A DNA stretch of 64,000 nucleotides, from assembly GCA_951217055.1 (NCBI GenBank), contig OX578284.1, forward strand, positions 41,505,467 to 41,569,466. The letters are read 5' to 3'. A model generated the notes under the pieces. It did not search any database, was not told the DNA's origin, and saw only the letters and a program-made list of their open reading frames with translations. Source of the stretch: Gerris lacustris (Eukaryota; Arthropoda; Insecta; Hemiptera; Gerridae). The position numbers and the translations under genes are program-made. Positions 1-12,163 of the stretch are shown here, piece after piece; position 1 is the first letter of the stretch; the number at the start of each line of letters is the position of its first letter.

Positions 1-470
1 CATCTTCACTAAAATTGACATGAAGAAGATTTTTTCCTACGAACAACGTTATACGTAGTATGTATAGAAATCAAGTATTGTGATAGCACGAAAAATCTAT
101 TGATTTTGATAGATGTACACGTTTTGAAGTGTCTTGAGCCCAAAAAAAGGGGTTTTTAAAAAACATCTATTTTCCGAGCAGAAGCGTGACGACCAATGAA
201 ATTTGGCATACAGGTTCAGAAAAATCTTGGTGAAATCGAGAAATGTGTTTTAGCACAAAATTTGGGGGCTCTATCTCTTAAAAACTATTAATAAACTTGG
301 AAAAAATTATTTCTTGAAAAAACCGCTCAATTTTGATTAAAACATCCTAAAATGTAGTCGGTTTAAACAAAAATATAACCATATAAGTAGTTTTTCCGGG
401 GAAAAATTTAGTTTCCGAGATATTGATGAAAATAAATCTGATTTTGCTGATAATCTAATACAAAGTGTAA
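1..470 (+). repeat. interspersed repeat D, copy 1
   Basis: Non-coding AT-rich sequence that shares a long stretch with 11585-12110. Common blocks include AAGTATTGTGAT, TACACGTTTTGA, GGTTTTTAAAAAA and GAAATTTGGCATACA in the same order and spacing. It has no open frame of note. The left end is cut by the window edge. The family is not one I can name. Confidence 0.6.
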
Positions 471-611
471 ACAATCACCTATTGAACAGTTGTTGTAAAC
501 GTGTTTTAGTCCTTTATCATAATTGTCTCAGCAAGCATCTCTATCACAAATACCAGACTTATTTTTGGTTATTAGAGTCATTTAATCACAAATTGTTCAC
601 CGTTGTTTCAG

Positions 612-753
612 ATACGACAGCTACCGTGGGCGTTATGACAACTACAACAACAACTACGATCCCTACAACAGGTATAATAACTATAATAACTACGACAAAT
701 ACAGCTATGACAGGTATTATAGAGACAACAAGCCCCATGAGAAGAAGGCGTAA
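612..753 (+). CDS. last exon of a Tyr/Asn/Arg-rich protein gene, copy 1
   Basis: A 142-base exon follows a clear acceptor (TTGTTTCAG at 603-611) and enters with one base of a split codon. It then encodes 46 residues before TAA at 751-753. The peptide is built from YD, YN and NNY repeats (RGRYDNYNNNYDPYNRY, then YDRYYRDNKPHEKKA at the end). The frame is chosen because 7834-8005 has the same acceptor, phase, composition and C-terminus. The homology runs on into the 3' flank, including the shared block CCTTTTACGCTT. The earlier exons lie before base 1 or are unrecognised. Such low-complexity Tyr-rich proteins are common among secreted or cuticle-associated insect proteins, but that role is inference. 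No name can be given. Confidence 0.6.
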
Positions 754-1203
754 GAACCAACCTATCTTCCCTACGGACCCCTACCCCACCTCAAGCAATC
801 TCTGTACATTCATATTACCTGGCCTTTTACGCTTTTTTTTTAAGTATCAATTGTAATTTGTAATACAAAAAAATATTTTATATATACATTGTAAAAATAA
901 CTTGTTTATTATTTCTTTTAGTAGTTGTTGCCCCCCCCCCCCCCCCCAATATTAAAATAAAAAAATGCTCTCTCACTCTTACATTCTATTAATAAATAAT
1001 AAGAATCTTATAAGCAAAAAAGAAAATAAATAAATAAAAACATGAGTGACGTCTTCCAGTAAGGAGTATATATGTATGTGTAATGTGTGTCTGCTTTCGA
1101 TCATCTAAAATTAAAAATATAAAACTAGATCTTCCCAGAAAGACCTGAGGTTGTGTGACCCCCAAAGTTTCATTGCATGGATCATTATCAAGGGATTTGC
1201 TTA
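754..1203. other. 3' flank of the Tyr-rich gene, otherwise non-coding
   Basis: Up to about 880 this is homologous to 8006-8125, the 3' untranslated region of the paralogue. It then becomes AT-rich with a C homopolymer at about 931-947. No coding signal is seen. Confidence 0.5.
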
Positions 1204-1377
1204 TGAATTCATCGTAAAAGAGATGTTGTTCAATAACCAAACTGGTTTCGGCTTTCAAATAATCTTAGGGTGGCTGCATTGGAACAGCCGAAATCGGTCA
1301 ATTATTGTTTAAATACAATCTTTCCGTGAGAACGTTGTTTGGATATTGAACTAAATCTCTATTATGATAAGCCACTA
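1204..1377. mobile_element. small foldback MITE (GAAACCGGT family)
   Basis: Two imperfect inverted arms face each other: AGATGTTGTTCAATAACCAA with TGGTTTCGGCT on the left, and CGAAATCGGTCA with TTGGATATTGAACTAAATCT on the right. The arms are related to those of the better-preserved foldback at 37791-38040. The element is too short to encode protein. Superfamily and TSD are unclear. Confidence 0.5.
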
Positions 1378-3377
1378 CACGAGCACACACATTGGAGAAA
1401 AATACAGTCGAGGATCATGAATTCAATCATAATCTGTTAACAAAAGATTATTACTTGTCATTACTTACAACTAACAACTGTTCTCGAATTTCTCTTAGGA
1501 AGTTAGAGTCATATAAACATTATTATTTGGATATCCTTTATGATGTGGCACATCCCTATTCAAAATTCTTCCTAAGAACTTTTTAAGGATAGCAGCATTC
1601 AATGACAAAACTTCTCTACTATTATTCATTTCCTCATCATCCTTATCCCAGAGGAAGAAATCCCTTCATCCCTCAAGACATACTAAATATCCCTTTTCAT
1701 CCTTTATGTCATACAAAATTACATCCCCTTTTTCTCATTATCCCACAAGGGGATATCATCCCATCTTTCTTGCCCCAAAGGGGGAAGGGCCTTTCTTAAT
1801 CCTACAAGATATAATAAATATACCCTGATCCTTGTTTTCACACACGACGATATCTCATGAAGATATCCTCACATCTTCCTTGTCCCAGAGAATGATTTCC
1901 TGCTCATCCTCCTTGTCTCCCATAGAGTTATCCTCTCATTTTCATTTTTCCACTAGGATGAGGTATATCCTCTTCTTCATTATCACACCTCCCAAATGGG
2001 AGGAATAAAAGCTCCTGTAACATTATTGTTAGTAATTATTATTGAATCATAAGACACGTCCAAATTACACTTAAAAACATCTAAACCTCTTGGATGATCT
2101 TCCTAGTTCTCAAGAGCAACTCTGTAGAGTGGCACTGCACTATTATTTTATCATATATTACTTTCAGCATGCACACTCCTTTCACCGCTCATTTCAAATC
2201 TCTAGGATATTTGGCTGGTAACATTATTTGTGAGTGGTCTATGATCCTTTAGATTTCTCTCTAAAAAAAAAAAAAATATAAGAGATAATTAATGCAAAAT
2301 TGAGGAGATCAGTAGAATGTTATTGACAATCTAACGCATTAGCATGGATGGTCATGATGCTATTCTTTCAAGAAAATAAAATTGTATCGCAGTCTCCGTC
2401 TAGCCCTTTTATAGAATTATAAGGTTTCCCAATAGATTTTAAAGTATTTTTATACAAGTGGTCAAATTAGTTTTCAAGTAGATTGTAGGGTAAACCTATG
2501 CAAGATTATCCTTATGTGTTTTTGTTATATTTGATAACGATTAAAAGTTTGTTAATTTCTAAATTAATATAGTACTTATATCAGAATTTAGACCGAGTAA
2601 TTAGGGTGTAAAAAATAATTTTAGCTACAAAAAGATGTCTTTGAACTATCTAGACAAGAAGGCAGCATCACATGCTCGAATTTACATCTTTAAAGCTAGG
2701 CATCTCCCTTGACACATAAGAATTGAGCAGGACAGAAAGCCAGTCTAGGCCTAAACTTCTGGATTGATGATATCTCATCCATCCTGACCAACATGGTTTT
2801 CAGTATACAATTTGATCACTGTCAACGAAACCCACCCTTAGGTACTACTCCTATATATACATCATTAGAGCTAGGAGAATTTCACAAGAAATTTACAGGG
2901 GGTAAAGACATTCTCGGTGTGAAGTACAAAATGGATGATATAATATCATCTATCCTGGTCAGTCCTGAGTTCGATCACAGTTATCTAAACCCACCCTTAG
3001 GTTCTTTTCATCAAACAATCAAAGAACACTTTTTTACCAAGCCCTAACTGTACTTCCCAGTTATATCCTGAGAAGTATTACACTCCCCCTACCCTTGTCT
3101 CTTCAGAACATAATTGAAACTTCACTGGCATTGCACAACTGACATTGCACTATTGTTTTAGTAAATTACTTTCAGCACAAACACTTCTATGGCACCAATC
3201 ACCTCTCACCGAGTGAAAATTGAGCAGCACTTCTTTCATTGTTTACAGCTTGATTCTGTTATTCTGAAATTATTCTATTCTTAAGAATGGTAGACTTGTC
3301 TAACTTTTTAATTACTTTATTTTATGAGTCACCTTCTAATGATGCACAGTTTTCTACCTTTGTGACTCCAACTGCTA
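1378..3377. other. intergenic, low-complexity and imperfect local repeats
   Basis: From 1600 to 2010 there is C/T-rich sequence with a loose repeat containing CATCC, TTATCCCA and CACAAGGGGAT. At 2755-3015 two diverged direct copies contain a core like AAACCCACCCTTAGGT. Short open frames here have repetitive composition and no recognisable domain. I see no gene. Confidence 0.45.
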
Positions 3378-3554
3378 AGCTGGGTCCACACCAATAAAAA
3401 TGATCGTTGTAAGGGCTGTGAGTGTGGAATGTGGAAGTGTTGACGCTATGTCACAACATTTATTGACGGTTTGTGGTAATTTTTTGTCGTAAATATTTGC
3501 GCCTAATAGTAAAATCAATACACAACGTACATTTTTATTGGTGTGGACCCAGCT
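3378..3554. mobile_element. TA-flanked MITE, 177 bp
   Basis: Terminal inverted repeats of about 25 bp begin AGCTGGGTCCACACCAATAA on both strands and are flanked by TA on each side (3376-3377 and 3555-3556). A TA target with this architecture is typical of Tc1/mariner-type MITEs. No coding capacity. Confidence 0.65.
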
Positions 3555-3556
3555 TA

Positions 3557-4921
3557 AAGGTGGTAAAATATGTTTACCCTGAAACAGGTGAAATTAAACA
3601 AGTGGATCAAAGATTTATGAATTAGTGATAAACTATACTGAAGTCAGAAGATCTGATATATGCCATAAAAATAAAGCTTAAAAATTATGGAGCAGACTGT
3701 GGAACCAGTCTCTCTTATTTTAAAATACGATCAAAACAATAGCTTGCCCTCAGGCATCTTAAGAAAAGACAAAGTTATGATTCTCACGTATTGCAACTGG
3801 CCACACATGTCTGACCCATTTGTACCTTTTAACAGAGGAGTCTCCAAACTATGATCACCAATTCGGTGAGCTCTTGTAAATTAGTCATATCCTGGACACA
3901 TTTTCAGCTTTGGCATATGAAAGAATTCAATTTCAAGTATCTCCAAACTCTGCAACAAATTATTAAATTTCTACAAAATAAAATTACAATTAAACTAAAA
4001 TTTATAAAATTATTACAAGTCAAAAAAATTTTAAGTTTAAAATTATAGTTTACCAAAAGAAAAACTTCAATCAAAACAGAAATGCCATTAAAAGGAAAAA
4101 ATAAAATAAGGTAACAGCAACAAAAATTACCAATTTATTCACAAATTAATTAGCAAATAAATTACTGCGTGTGCGTGACCCGCCAATAACCATCCAGTTG
4201 ACGCGAGTATCAACAAAGTGAGAAAAAAATCCTCACTTTGTTACCATCTATAAGTAATTCTTTAAACTTAAAATCCATTACGTTATTCTGGGTATCACAA
4301 ACATGTCATAAGCTCTTCTTTTCCCATAAATATATTATTTGACCAAGCTCTTGATATCTCAGGCATAATTGAATCGCTCATTTTACTTTGTAGATGAGGA
4401 AAATGTTACACAAACTCGTTCATTTTCAGAAAAACACAAACGTAAAATCGAAGGGATTCTTTTTGGCAAGGAACTGGAAATTCGAGGCTAAATAAGTAAT
4501 ATGAGCATGCACCCTTTTTAGACTGAACGTTCTGTCAAAGTATTAAATGGAAAAAACGGATGGATGGAACGTATGGATTGTATAAAATGGAAAATCGACA
4601 AACGGAAAACATGTTTTCGATCAAAGTTACTTATACACAAAGTTACTTATAGGCGAGGAACGAGAATGTGGAGGGGTTGCTCGTGGTTCCTCGGGGATCC
4701 TTGCCTCGCCTCGCCCGACTTCGCTTCTGAGGCGGTATTTTGTCCCGAGACAAAGGGGATGCGAGGAACATTGAGTCATGCCAATGAGGTGCTCGCCACG
4801 AAGGGCGAGAGTGTGGATGCGACTACTTCCTTACTATAATCGGCGAGGATACTCCGCGAAAGTGTGGAGGGGCCTTTAATAGTTACCCTATATACCTACC
4901 CCCTTTCTAACCTATATGGCC
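3557..4921. other. intergenic, with a GC-rich island at about 4640-4880
   Basis: The interval is AT-rich and featureless up to about 4640. It then switches sharply to GC-rich sequence with repeated GCGAGGA, GAGTGTGGATG and GTGTGGAGGGG motifs in both direct and inverted arrangement. An open frame crosses the island but its composition follows the repeats. The island is probably an inserted repeat. I see nothing else. Confidence 0.4.
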
Positions 4922-6844
4922 CAGTAGCGTACACAGAAAATATTTTCGGGGAGGGCAACTTGATCTTGAATGACTATACAAATTTTCAATGCATCACCTG
5001 GATACCCGTGCTTCACTACAGTATGTGTTGTGAATTTCATTTTATAAATAAATGGGATTGCATTATAAACTACCATTTAAATTCTTATGCTAAGCAGGAT
5101 TACCTAGACATAAATTTTACTATTATTTATAATTAAATTATTAAACAGGGCATATTTATATAATGTAACAAACATTTTTGGAAGAAACTCCATCTTAAAC
5201 TAAACAAAGCGCCGCAAGAAATGACATTCTAATTATTATCGGTTAATAATAAAATCGCAGATGTTATGGTGAATAATTGTAATTTCTATTCCTTTTCAAC
5301 AATCTAATTTCAATTTCTATCCTCATATTTTGAAATAAAATTAAATAAAACCTAACAAATTGTCACACTTGTAAGAATTACCTAGTCAAAAAACTTGCTA
5401 TCAAACCCCCAGGTACTGGGTTCTAAATTACTTGTTGTGATCTATAAGAAACAATGACACTTGGTAAAAAAACTTGGTTCCAACAGCAAACAACGTAGAT
5501 CCTGAAAACTTAAGAGTATCAGAAATTTCTATCAAAAAGAGAATCGCTCACTATGAATTCTCTAACAAACTAAATACCTATTTCAAAAACAGAATAAATC
5601 ATTGGTTTGGTAATTAAATGGGAAATTTAAAGTTAAATGTTTTCTGAACGAGTTTTTGATATAAATTATGTTACATAAAATTTAGTCCGAATATGGCTGA
5701 CCGTTTTCTTTATTTTGCCTCAGTTTTCCGATTCAATATGGACGAACGCTGCCATGTATTGACATGGCAATGCCCCTTCTATATGCCACTGTCAAGCAAC
5801 CCCATGTGGTGTTCTACACGTAATTCTAGTTCAAAAAGAAAATTTGCAAATGGAATCCACATAACCTTCTTATCTTATCTTTTCACCGTTCAGGCCAGTC
5901 TAATGTGCACATCTTAATTTAATTGATTTAATTCCATCGGCAAGAATTCAAGTTAACTCAGGCCGGTCTCTAATATAAGCACTAAGCACCGTATCATTCA
6001 GTTCAATGTAACTAATTCCATCAGCTAACACCCAGGCTGAGACGGTAATCGAGCCGATTTAGTGAACGCATTCTAATTTAATTCCATCGGCAAAACACCG
6101 GGCTTACCCGGCAATCAGGCTGCTAGTATGCGTATACGCATTTTAATTCAATTAAATTCATTTATTTCCACCGGCAGAAATCCAGATCGAGCCGGCAATG
6201 AGGCCGATTTAGTTGATGCCTTATAGTTCAATTTAACGCATTTAATTCCATTGACAAAAAACCGGGCCCAGCCGGCAATCGGGCCGCTAGTGTACGCAAC
6301 CTACTAAATTCAATGCATTTTTTTCCACCGGCAAAAATCCAGGCTGAGCCGGCAACGAGGCCGATTTAGTTGATGCCTCCTATTTCAATTCAACGCATTT
6401 ATTTCCATCCTCAAAAATCCAGGCCAAACCAGCAATTCGGCGGATTTAGTTTAGGTATGCATCTTAATTTAATTCAATGCATTTTATCGGCAAAATTCCG
6501 GGCCCAGGTGGAAATTGCGCCGGTATGGTTGTTTCAATATTTTTAGTTCTATCGGCTAATATTCGGGCCCAGCCGGCAATTGGGCTGATGTAGTGTATAA
6601 GCACCCAAATTTAAATTCAACGTACTTCCTTTTCCAAATTCCGGGCCGACCCTGGCCGATCTAGTATACGTACCCTAATTTAATTCAATGAATTTAATTT
6701 CATAGGCAAATATTTACAGAACATGCTAATGTATATAATATTATGACTATGTTTGTTTGTCTTAAATGTATCGCGGGTCCAAGTTATGTAATCATTCAAG
6801 GGGGCAGGGCTTCTTGGGTCCCCCCCCCCCTTGGTACGCCACTG
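4922..6844. mobile_element. hAT-type element with internal minisatellite, copy 1
   Basis: The left end is CAGTAGCGTACACAG and the right end is TTGGTACGCCACTG, its imperfect inverted repeat. The flanks are ATATGGCC (4914-4921) and ATACGGCC (6845-6852), an 8-bp TSD with one mismatch. Terminal CAG plus an 8-bp duplication is characteristic of the hAT superfamily. From about 5925 to 6720 it carries diverged units of about 60-80 bp with the core TTTAATTCCATCGGCAAA followed by CCGGGCC and AGCCGGCAAT. The same element occurs at 41512-44858, where the units are far more uniform. No transposase frame is visible, so it is non-autonomous or decayed. Confidence 0.75.
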
Positions 6845-6852
6845 ATACGGCC

Positions 6853-7833
6853 TGTACCTACTTTCAACAGTCATATTGAATATAGTAAATGTGTTATTTC
6901 ACTACACAAAAATGTATGCATCAAGTTAAAATTTTACAGGCCTGTTCCAATAGTACGTCAGACGATATAAATGTATATGAAATTGCCTTTAAATCATTAC
7001 GTTAGAAAGAAAGATATTTGGAAAACGTTTTCTCTTTTTAACGTTTAGGTCCAATTTAAAGGATTTAGCGATATTTATCACTAAATCGAATATAATATAT
7101 TCCCGTCCTAGAATTCCAATTTTAAATTTGAAGCTCTCGTTTAAGCAAGCGTTGTGTGCTAACGCTGTCCAACGAACTTAGCCTGAGCATTGGTAAATGA
7201 AACTTGTATACTAAATTTCAACTAAATTCGTCAACTTTTACTTAAGTTATCATGTCACTCGTTTCCGGCACACATACATGGTGCAGTGCATGTTTAGTTG
7301 AATGTAGGAAGCTCGCTACTCTAGCTTGAACTAGTGCTTGATCCATTATAGCTTCCATTGTGGCTTTAAGGCAATGCTTGCTAGGCATTATTTTTCTTTT
7401 TATCACTTATAATGATATAATTTTAAATCAAATTTAAAAATAAAGAAAACTTATTTAACAATAGTTTACGTCACCCTTTTCACCAACCTCATAAAAAATC
7501 TTACCACCTCAAACCTACAAGCATAGATTATAAACGGAGAGATCTTGCTGAAGGAAAAGATAGAGAGATGCTGTATATTTTAGATTCTAGAAGCAGAAAT
7601 GCAGATGCCTGGTGTAAACTCAACATGTACCAAGATACAACCCCTATGAAAGTGGTGTATATTTATACTTCAATAAGAACAACCTGTCCTAACAATATTA
7701 ATACAGATATAACCTCAATAATTCCTGGGGAGGCATTGTTAAACGATTTTATAGTGATCTAGTCAAAGGTCATAGCCTTTTAGGGTAGTAATCGATATGC
7801 ATTAATACAATACAAATAACTTTACTGTTCCAG
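6853..7833 (+). pseudogene. upstream region of Tyr-rich gene copy 2, with a possible decayed exon at about 7635-7770
   Basis: Most of this stretch is unremarkable AT-rich DNA. Around 7635-7770 one plus-strand frame reads RYNPYESG and later YRYNLNNSWGG, with stops between them. The composition resembles the Tyr/Asn-rich final exon just downstream. This could be a decayed or frameshifted upstream exon, or chance. I could not find an intact first exon with a signal peptide. Confidence 0.25.
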
Positions 7834-8005
7834 ATACGACAACTACTACAGAGGACGCTATGATTCTTACAACTACAACAACAACTATGATCCTTACTAC
7901 AACAGGTATGATCAGAACAGCAGGTATGATCGTAATAACAACTATGATAGGTACAACTATGACAGGTATTATAGAGACAACAAGCCTCATGAGAAGAAGG
8001 CGTAA
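7834..8005 (+). CDS. last exon of a Tyr/Asn/Arg-rich protein gene, copy 2
   Basis: A 172-base exon follows the acceptor CTGTTCCAG (to 7833), enters one base into a split codon and encodes 56 residues before TAA at 8003-8005. It starts YDNYYRGRYDSYNYNNNYDP and ends YDRYYRDNKPHEKKA. Copy 1 at 612-753 shares the acceptor, phase, stop and 3' flank; copy 2 is longer by ten residues of the YD/NN repeat. The two are therefore tandem paralogues on the same strand about 7 kb apart, with a hAT-type element between them. Function is unknown. A secreted or cuticle-associated low-complexity protein is a plausible inference. Confidence 0.6.
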
Positions 8006-8387
8006 AAACTACCTATCTTCCCAGCGGACCCCAACCCCACCTCATACAACCTGTACATTTTTTTTTTTTTTTACCTTGCCTTTTACGCTTGTCTTTTTTA
8101 ATTACAATTGTAATTTTTAATATAAAAATTTGTATACCTAATATATTTTTTATTTTATAGTAGTTCTGAAATTCTTCCCTACTTCAGTAATACTGTTTTT
8201 ATTCACCCTAAAGTTAAACAGGAAATTCAAGTTTTTATGTCATATCTCTTGTATAGATAAGGAGAGGAGCCAGACTTGATTAGGGAAAAATAAAAATATG
8301 TATTTCCGCTAGAAGTAACTATGTAATTCTTAAAAGGCCGGCTTTCAACCATTAGTCAAATTCATAGTAAAACAAAACATTCTCCTT

Positions 8388-8680
8388 TTTACTTTTTCTC
8401 ACCTATGATAGGGAAAAGTATTGTTTTCACCCAAAAATTTATTTTCGAGATTTCAACTGAATTATCCGTTTTGGGTGTTTTTAATACCTCCTGAGTCGTT
8501 TTCAGTATAAGGTCTGTATGTGTGTATAGTGTGTATGTGTGTTATCATCATAGCGCCCAGGGTATTTAACCTGAGAGAGTTAAAACTTGGCAGAAAAATC
8601 AATCACATTTTCCGCCATCTTGAACCCAGTTTGCTGGGTCAGCAAAAATTTTAAAAAATCGAAAAGAGGTCCCATCAATT
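8388..8680 (+). repeat. interspersed repeat E, truncated copy
   Basis: Contains the family blocks GGGAAAAGTATTGTTTTCAC, GGTGTTTTTAATACCTCCTG, GCGCCCAGGGTATTTAACCT and CCGCCATCTTGAACCCAGTT. These recur at 23053-23560, 24724-25310 and, inverted, 60180-60800. It breaks off at about 8680 into a piece of repeat C. Confidence 0.6.
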
Positions 8681-10334
8681 CAGTCAGTCAACATTTTTGC
8701 AAACCACTGCATATATCTTAAAACAGCTATTCTCAAAGGGGTCCATGTGGACCCCCTGGGGGTCTATGGGACTTCATGGGGGGTCTATGATCACCAAGGG
8801 GTCTATTGGGGGTCTATGGATGTCTCTTTAGTAAAAAATAAATTTATAAATAAAAAATAAAAATAAATGAATAAATAAATAAATAAAATGAACATAGTAA
8901 TATTATTAATAATATATAAAATAATATTTATAAATGAATATTAAGGTATTCGTATTGTAATAAAAATAATAAGTAAATATAAACTAGATTTGGGGAGGAA
9001 GTGAGCATGAGTAATGAAAAAGTATGTTTTGATAACTTATAAAATATGTCCAATGTTTTGATATGAGTGTTTAATCCCGAAATTAAAACCCCCCACCATA
9101 CCTGTTACTAGCTTGTTTTTAAATGTAATCTGAGTGTTATTCACTGTACAATTTTTATTTTTGAACAGTAACTTATGTTAACCCTCAAAAGGGGAGATTT
9201 AAGAATAAAACTTAGTAATTTTAGGCCAAACATAAAAGAAATCGCACAAGAACGCCAAGCCCATCCATCACGCTAATTTTATAATTTTTATGGTTTCCAT
9301 GGACTTTTCTCATTTTTTTTTAGAATTACTTACTTAAACCTTTTTTATCCTAAAATACTATTACACATTACTATTTTCTTAAAATTGAATTCTGATTTAG
9401 GAATGTTAAATTTAATCATTAAAAATATAGATACAATTATTGATATTTCAGTTTCTTTCTTCTGTACAATTTCCCCTCATAGTCCAGTCAAATTAGGTTT
9501 TCATCTTGCATTAAATCATGTAGTTCCAATTTTTTCAGGAATGTGTAGGGGGTGGTCCCCTGAACAACGCCTAATAAAGTCCCATCGATTTCAGGCGCCG
9601 CGGGACGGGGGAGGGGGGGCAAAAGGTCACATTTTTCAGTTTTTGGCGTTTATCTTGAAAACGGTACGTCGCACAGAAAATAATAATCTATTCAAAATTA
9701 AAGCAGATAAAATTATCTTTCAAATCATATATATCTTGTTTCAACCTAAGTGTTACCGTTTTTGAGATATGAGCCGTTGAATATTAAAAAATGAAAAAAA
9801 GGGGCAGTGGTTCAGGAATCTCGTCAATCTTTCTCTTCTAACTCTTTTCCCTTCGAGTTTAACGAAAACTCGGTGGAAATAAAGTTGTAGAGCGAAAAAT
9901 GTCCTTAAAAAATGAATGTAGTTGTGCTAATTTATCTTAACCCCGTAAATAGTTAGAGCGTTTTGAAGTTTAGGGGCGCTTTTCAACATTTTACTAGTAA
10001 AATGCTTCTTGTGACTCAAGTTTTGTTTCCAAGGATTGTAACTCTCTTGATCACTTTGTATGCTGTTTAATTGGATAAGTATAGTAATTATAACCCTTAT
10101 TAATAATGAATTATGTATACATGTACCAAAATCTATACCTCGTAATATATAGAAGGACACTTGTATTAGAGAGGAGGAAGTAATAAATCAATTTTAGATG
10201 TATAAAAGTTGTTCATAAAATCAAAAATTGGGTATCAAAAATAGATTCAAATAACAATACTAACATTGAATATATGTATACAATTCATTTCATCAACTGC
10301 TTTTTCATTTGTTAAAAGCTGTCAATATGATATT

Positions 10335-11240
10335 TCAGTCAAATTGCCCAAAGTCTTCTTGGATCGGAACACTGTTTGTACACGAGCCTTGACAGTTGCT
10401 GCACACCAGGGAACAGTTGGTCCTGGCTCTCCGACAACCACACATCGTTCCGCAGCCAGTGGTACAGCTGCAGAAGAGTGTGTTGAGGACAATGTCTGGT
10501 GCCAAAGGGGGTTTTGTCTTGATAGGAGTAAGGTGTCCACATCTTTTCTCGTCCAGCACCAACTTTCATGTAGGATGGATTCGTTCCCCAACCATTGCTG
10601 CACCTCCAGAAACACTCTGTATGAATGTTGCATTGCAGCATCTATTTTGGGCGGCAAAGCACGCAGGTTGGCTTTCATTATTGCAGTGGATTTCACGAAT
10701 CACAAAGCATATGTATCAGTGAACAAAATAGAATAAAATAGATTTGAATTGTAGCTAGTTGTATTTAATAATTATTGAATACTAATTATTGTATTATTAA
10801 TAATATAACGATAACGTATTAGTAAATATTAATTAGTTAAATGAATTATTAAATTTACTTAATGGGGTCAGTACGGTCTAAAAAAAATTAAAGGTACCTG
10901 TACTGATTGTGAATATACTTATTTAACGGGGCCTGGAACATGAGCAGGAACATTCATTCCCCAGCTTCCGCAATGTCTCCTGGTGAAGATTTGGGGTCAT
11001 AAAACAATTTTGCGATGTTTGCTGTTTCATTGGCATACCGCTTGAAACATTATACTATGGCCTGGTGTACCGTTTTCTGCACTCCACATGTTCGACACCA
11101 CCTTTCAATCTTCGGAACGAATCATGTCTTTCATCTCTTCGTGTAAGATTAGCACTTAATAACGTTTTCATCCCTTTATCACTCTCTTGACTTGCACCTT
11201 CTTCAGCTGTTTCATCACAAATTAAGCACTTTTCACTCAT
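10335..11240 (-). pseudogene. decayed Cys-rich (CXC-like) repeat-borne protein gene
   Basis: Two minus-strand pieces look like parts of one gene. 11055-11240 encodes an N-terminus MSEKCLICDE with a later HVECRKRYTRP. 10335-10700 encodes LPPKIDAAMQHSYRVFLEVQ, then after a frameshift FCSCTTGCGTMCGCRRA and NCSLVCSNCQGSCTN. The last part has the Cys spacing of a Tesmin/CXC-like zinc-binding motif. From memory, insect genomes carry many uncharacterised proteins with this layout, a CxxC start with a CRKxYTRP motif and a CXC tail. The middle is missing or scrambled and the frame is broken, so no functional product is expected. Its position between long inverted arms suggests the gene belongs to the mobile unit. 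Confidence 0.5.
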
Positions 11241-11576
11241 TTTGAACGACCTATTATTGTAATAAAAATGTTGTATACGATCATAACTTGGCGCAAACGC
11301 TTGAGAGACTGTTTACATAGAGTTACAGACGTTGGAAACAAAACTTGAGTCACAAGCAGAATTTTACTAGTAAAATGTTGAAAAGTGCCCTTAAACTTCA
11401 AAACGCTCTAGCTATTTACGGGGTAAAGATATATTAGCATAACTTCATTCATTTTTTAAGGAAATTTTTCGCTCTACAACTTTATTTCCCAAGAGTTATC
11501 GTTAAAATCGAAGGGGAAAGAGTTAGAAGAGAAAGATTGACGAGATACCTGAACCACTGCCCCTTTTTATTAATTT

Positions 11577-12163
11577 TTACTTTCTCATGTAAAGAGAAAG
11601 TATTGTGATGGCGCGAAAATTCGATTTTAATGGATTTACACGTTTTGAGGTCCCCTGAGTCCAAAAAAGTGGTTTTTAAAAAATGTCTGTCTGTCGTCTG
11701 TGCAGACGCCTGGAGCCTAAACTACTGGGCCGATTTTGACGAAATTTGGCATACATGTTCAGAAAAATCATACCCCGATGCGAAATCGAGAAATGAATTT
11801 TAGCTCTAAATTTGGGGGCGCTACCCCCCAAAAACTCTGAAAAAACATGAAAAAAAATTATTTCTCGAAAACGGTTCCGACGATTTTGATGAAAAAATTC
11901 TAAAATGTAGTCCATTTAAATACGAATCTAACTATATAAGCCGTTTTCCCGGTAAATATCTAGTTCCTGAGAAAATAGCTTAAAACGCGGACGGAGGGAG
12001 CCCGGGTTCGATTCCCCGCCCAGGAGAAGTTGTTTTAATGATACATTTCGATGAAATGTTCAATAATAATTAAATGTACATACGAAAGCTAATAAATGGA
12101 AAACACTGGGCTATGTAATTATGAACTCGTATAAGAGAAAGTTTGTCTGAGTTGTCTAGGACC
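11577..12163 (+). repeat. interspersed repeat D, copy 2, nested
   Basis: The sequence matches 1-470 (GAAAGTATTGTGATGGCGCG, AACTACTGGGCCGATTTTGA). It splits the right arm of the long inverted-repeat unit, so it inserted later. Near 12000 it carries CCCGGGTTCGATTCC, a B-box-like sequence of a tRNA-derived SINE. Confidence 0.5.

Noticed and set aside
482..856. Long plus-strand open frame rich in Thr
   Set aside because: It is the shifted frame of the Tyr/Asn-rich exon 612-753 (GAC/AAC/TAC codons read as ACN). The splice acceptor and the paralogue at 7834-8005 support the other frame.
7802..7990. Minus-strand Val/Ile-rich open frame
   Set aside because: Antisense of the Tyr/Asn-rich exon; its composition follows from the codon repeats of the sense strand.
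10266..10736. Plus-strand open frame of 156 residues
   Set aside because: The minus strand has the recognisable Cys-rich motif and conserved blocks; the plus frame is its shadow.
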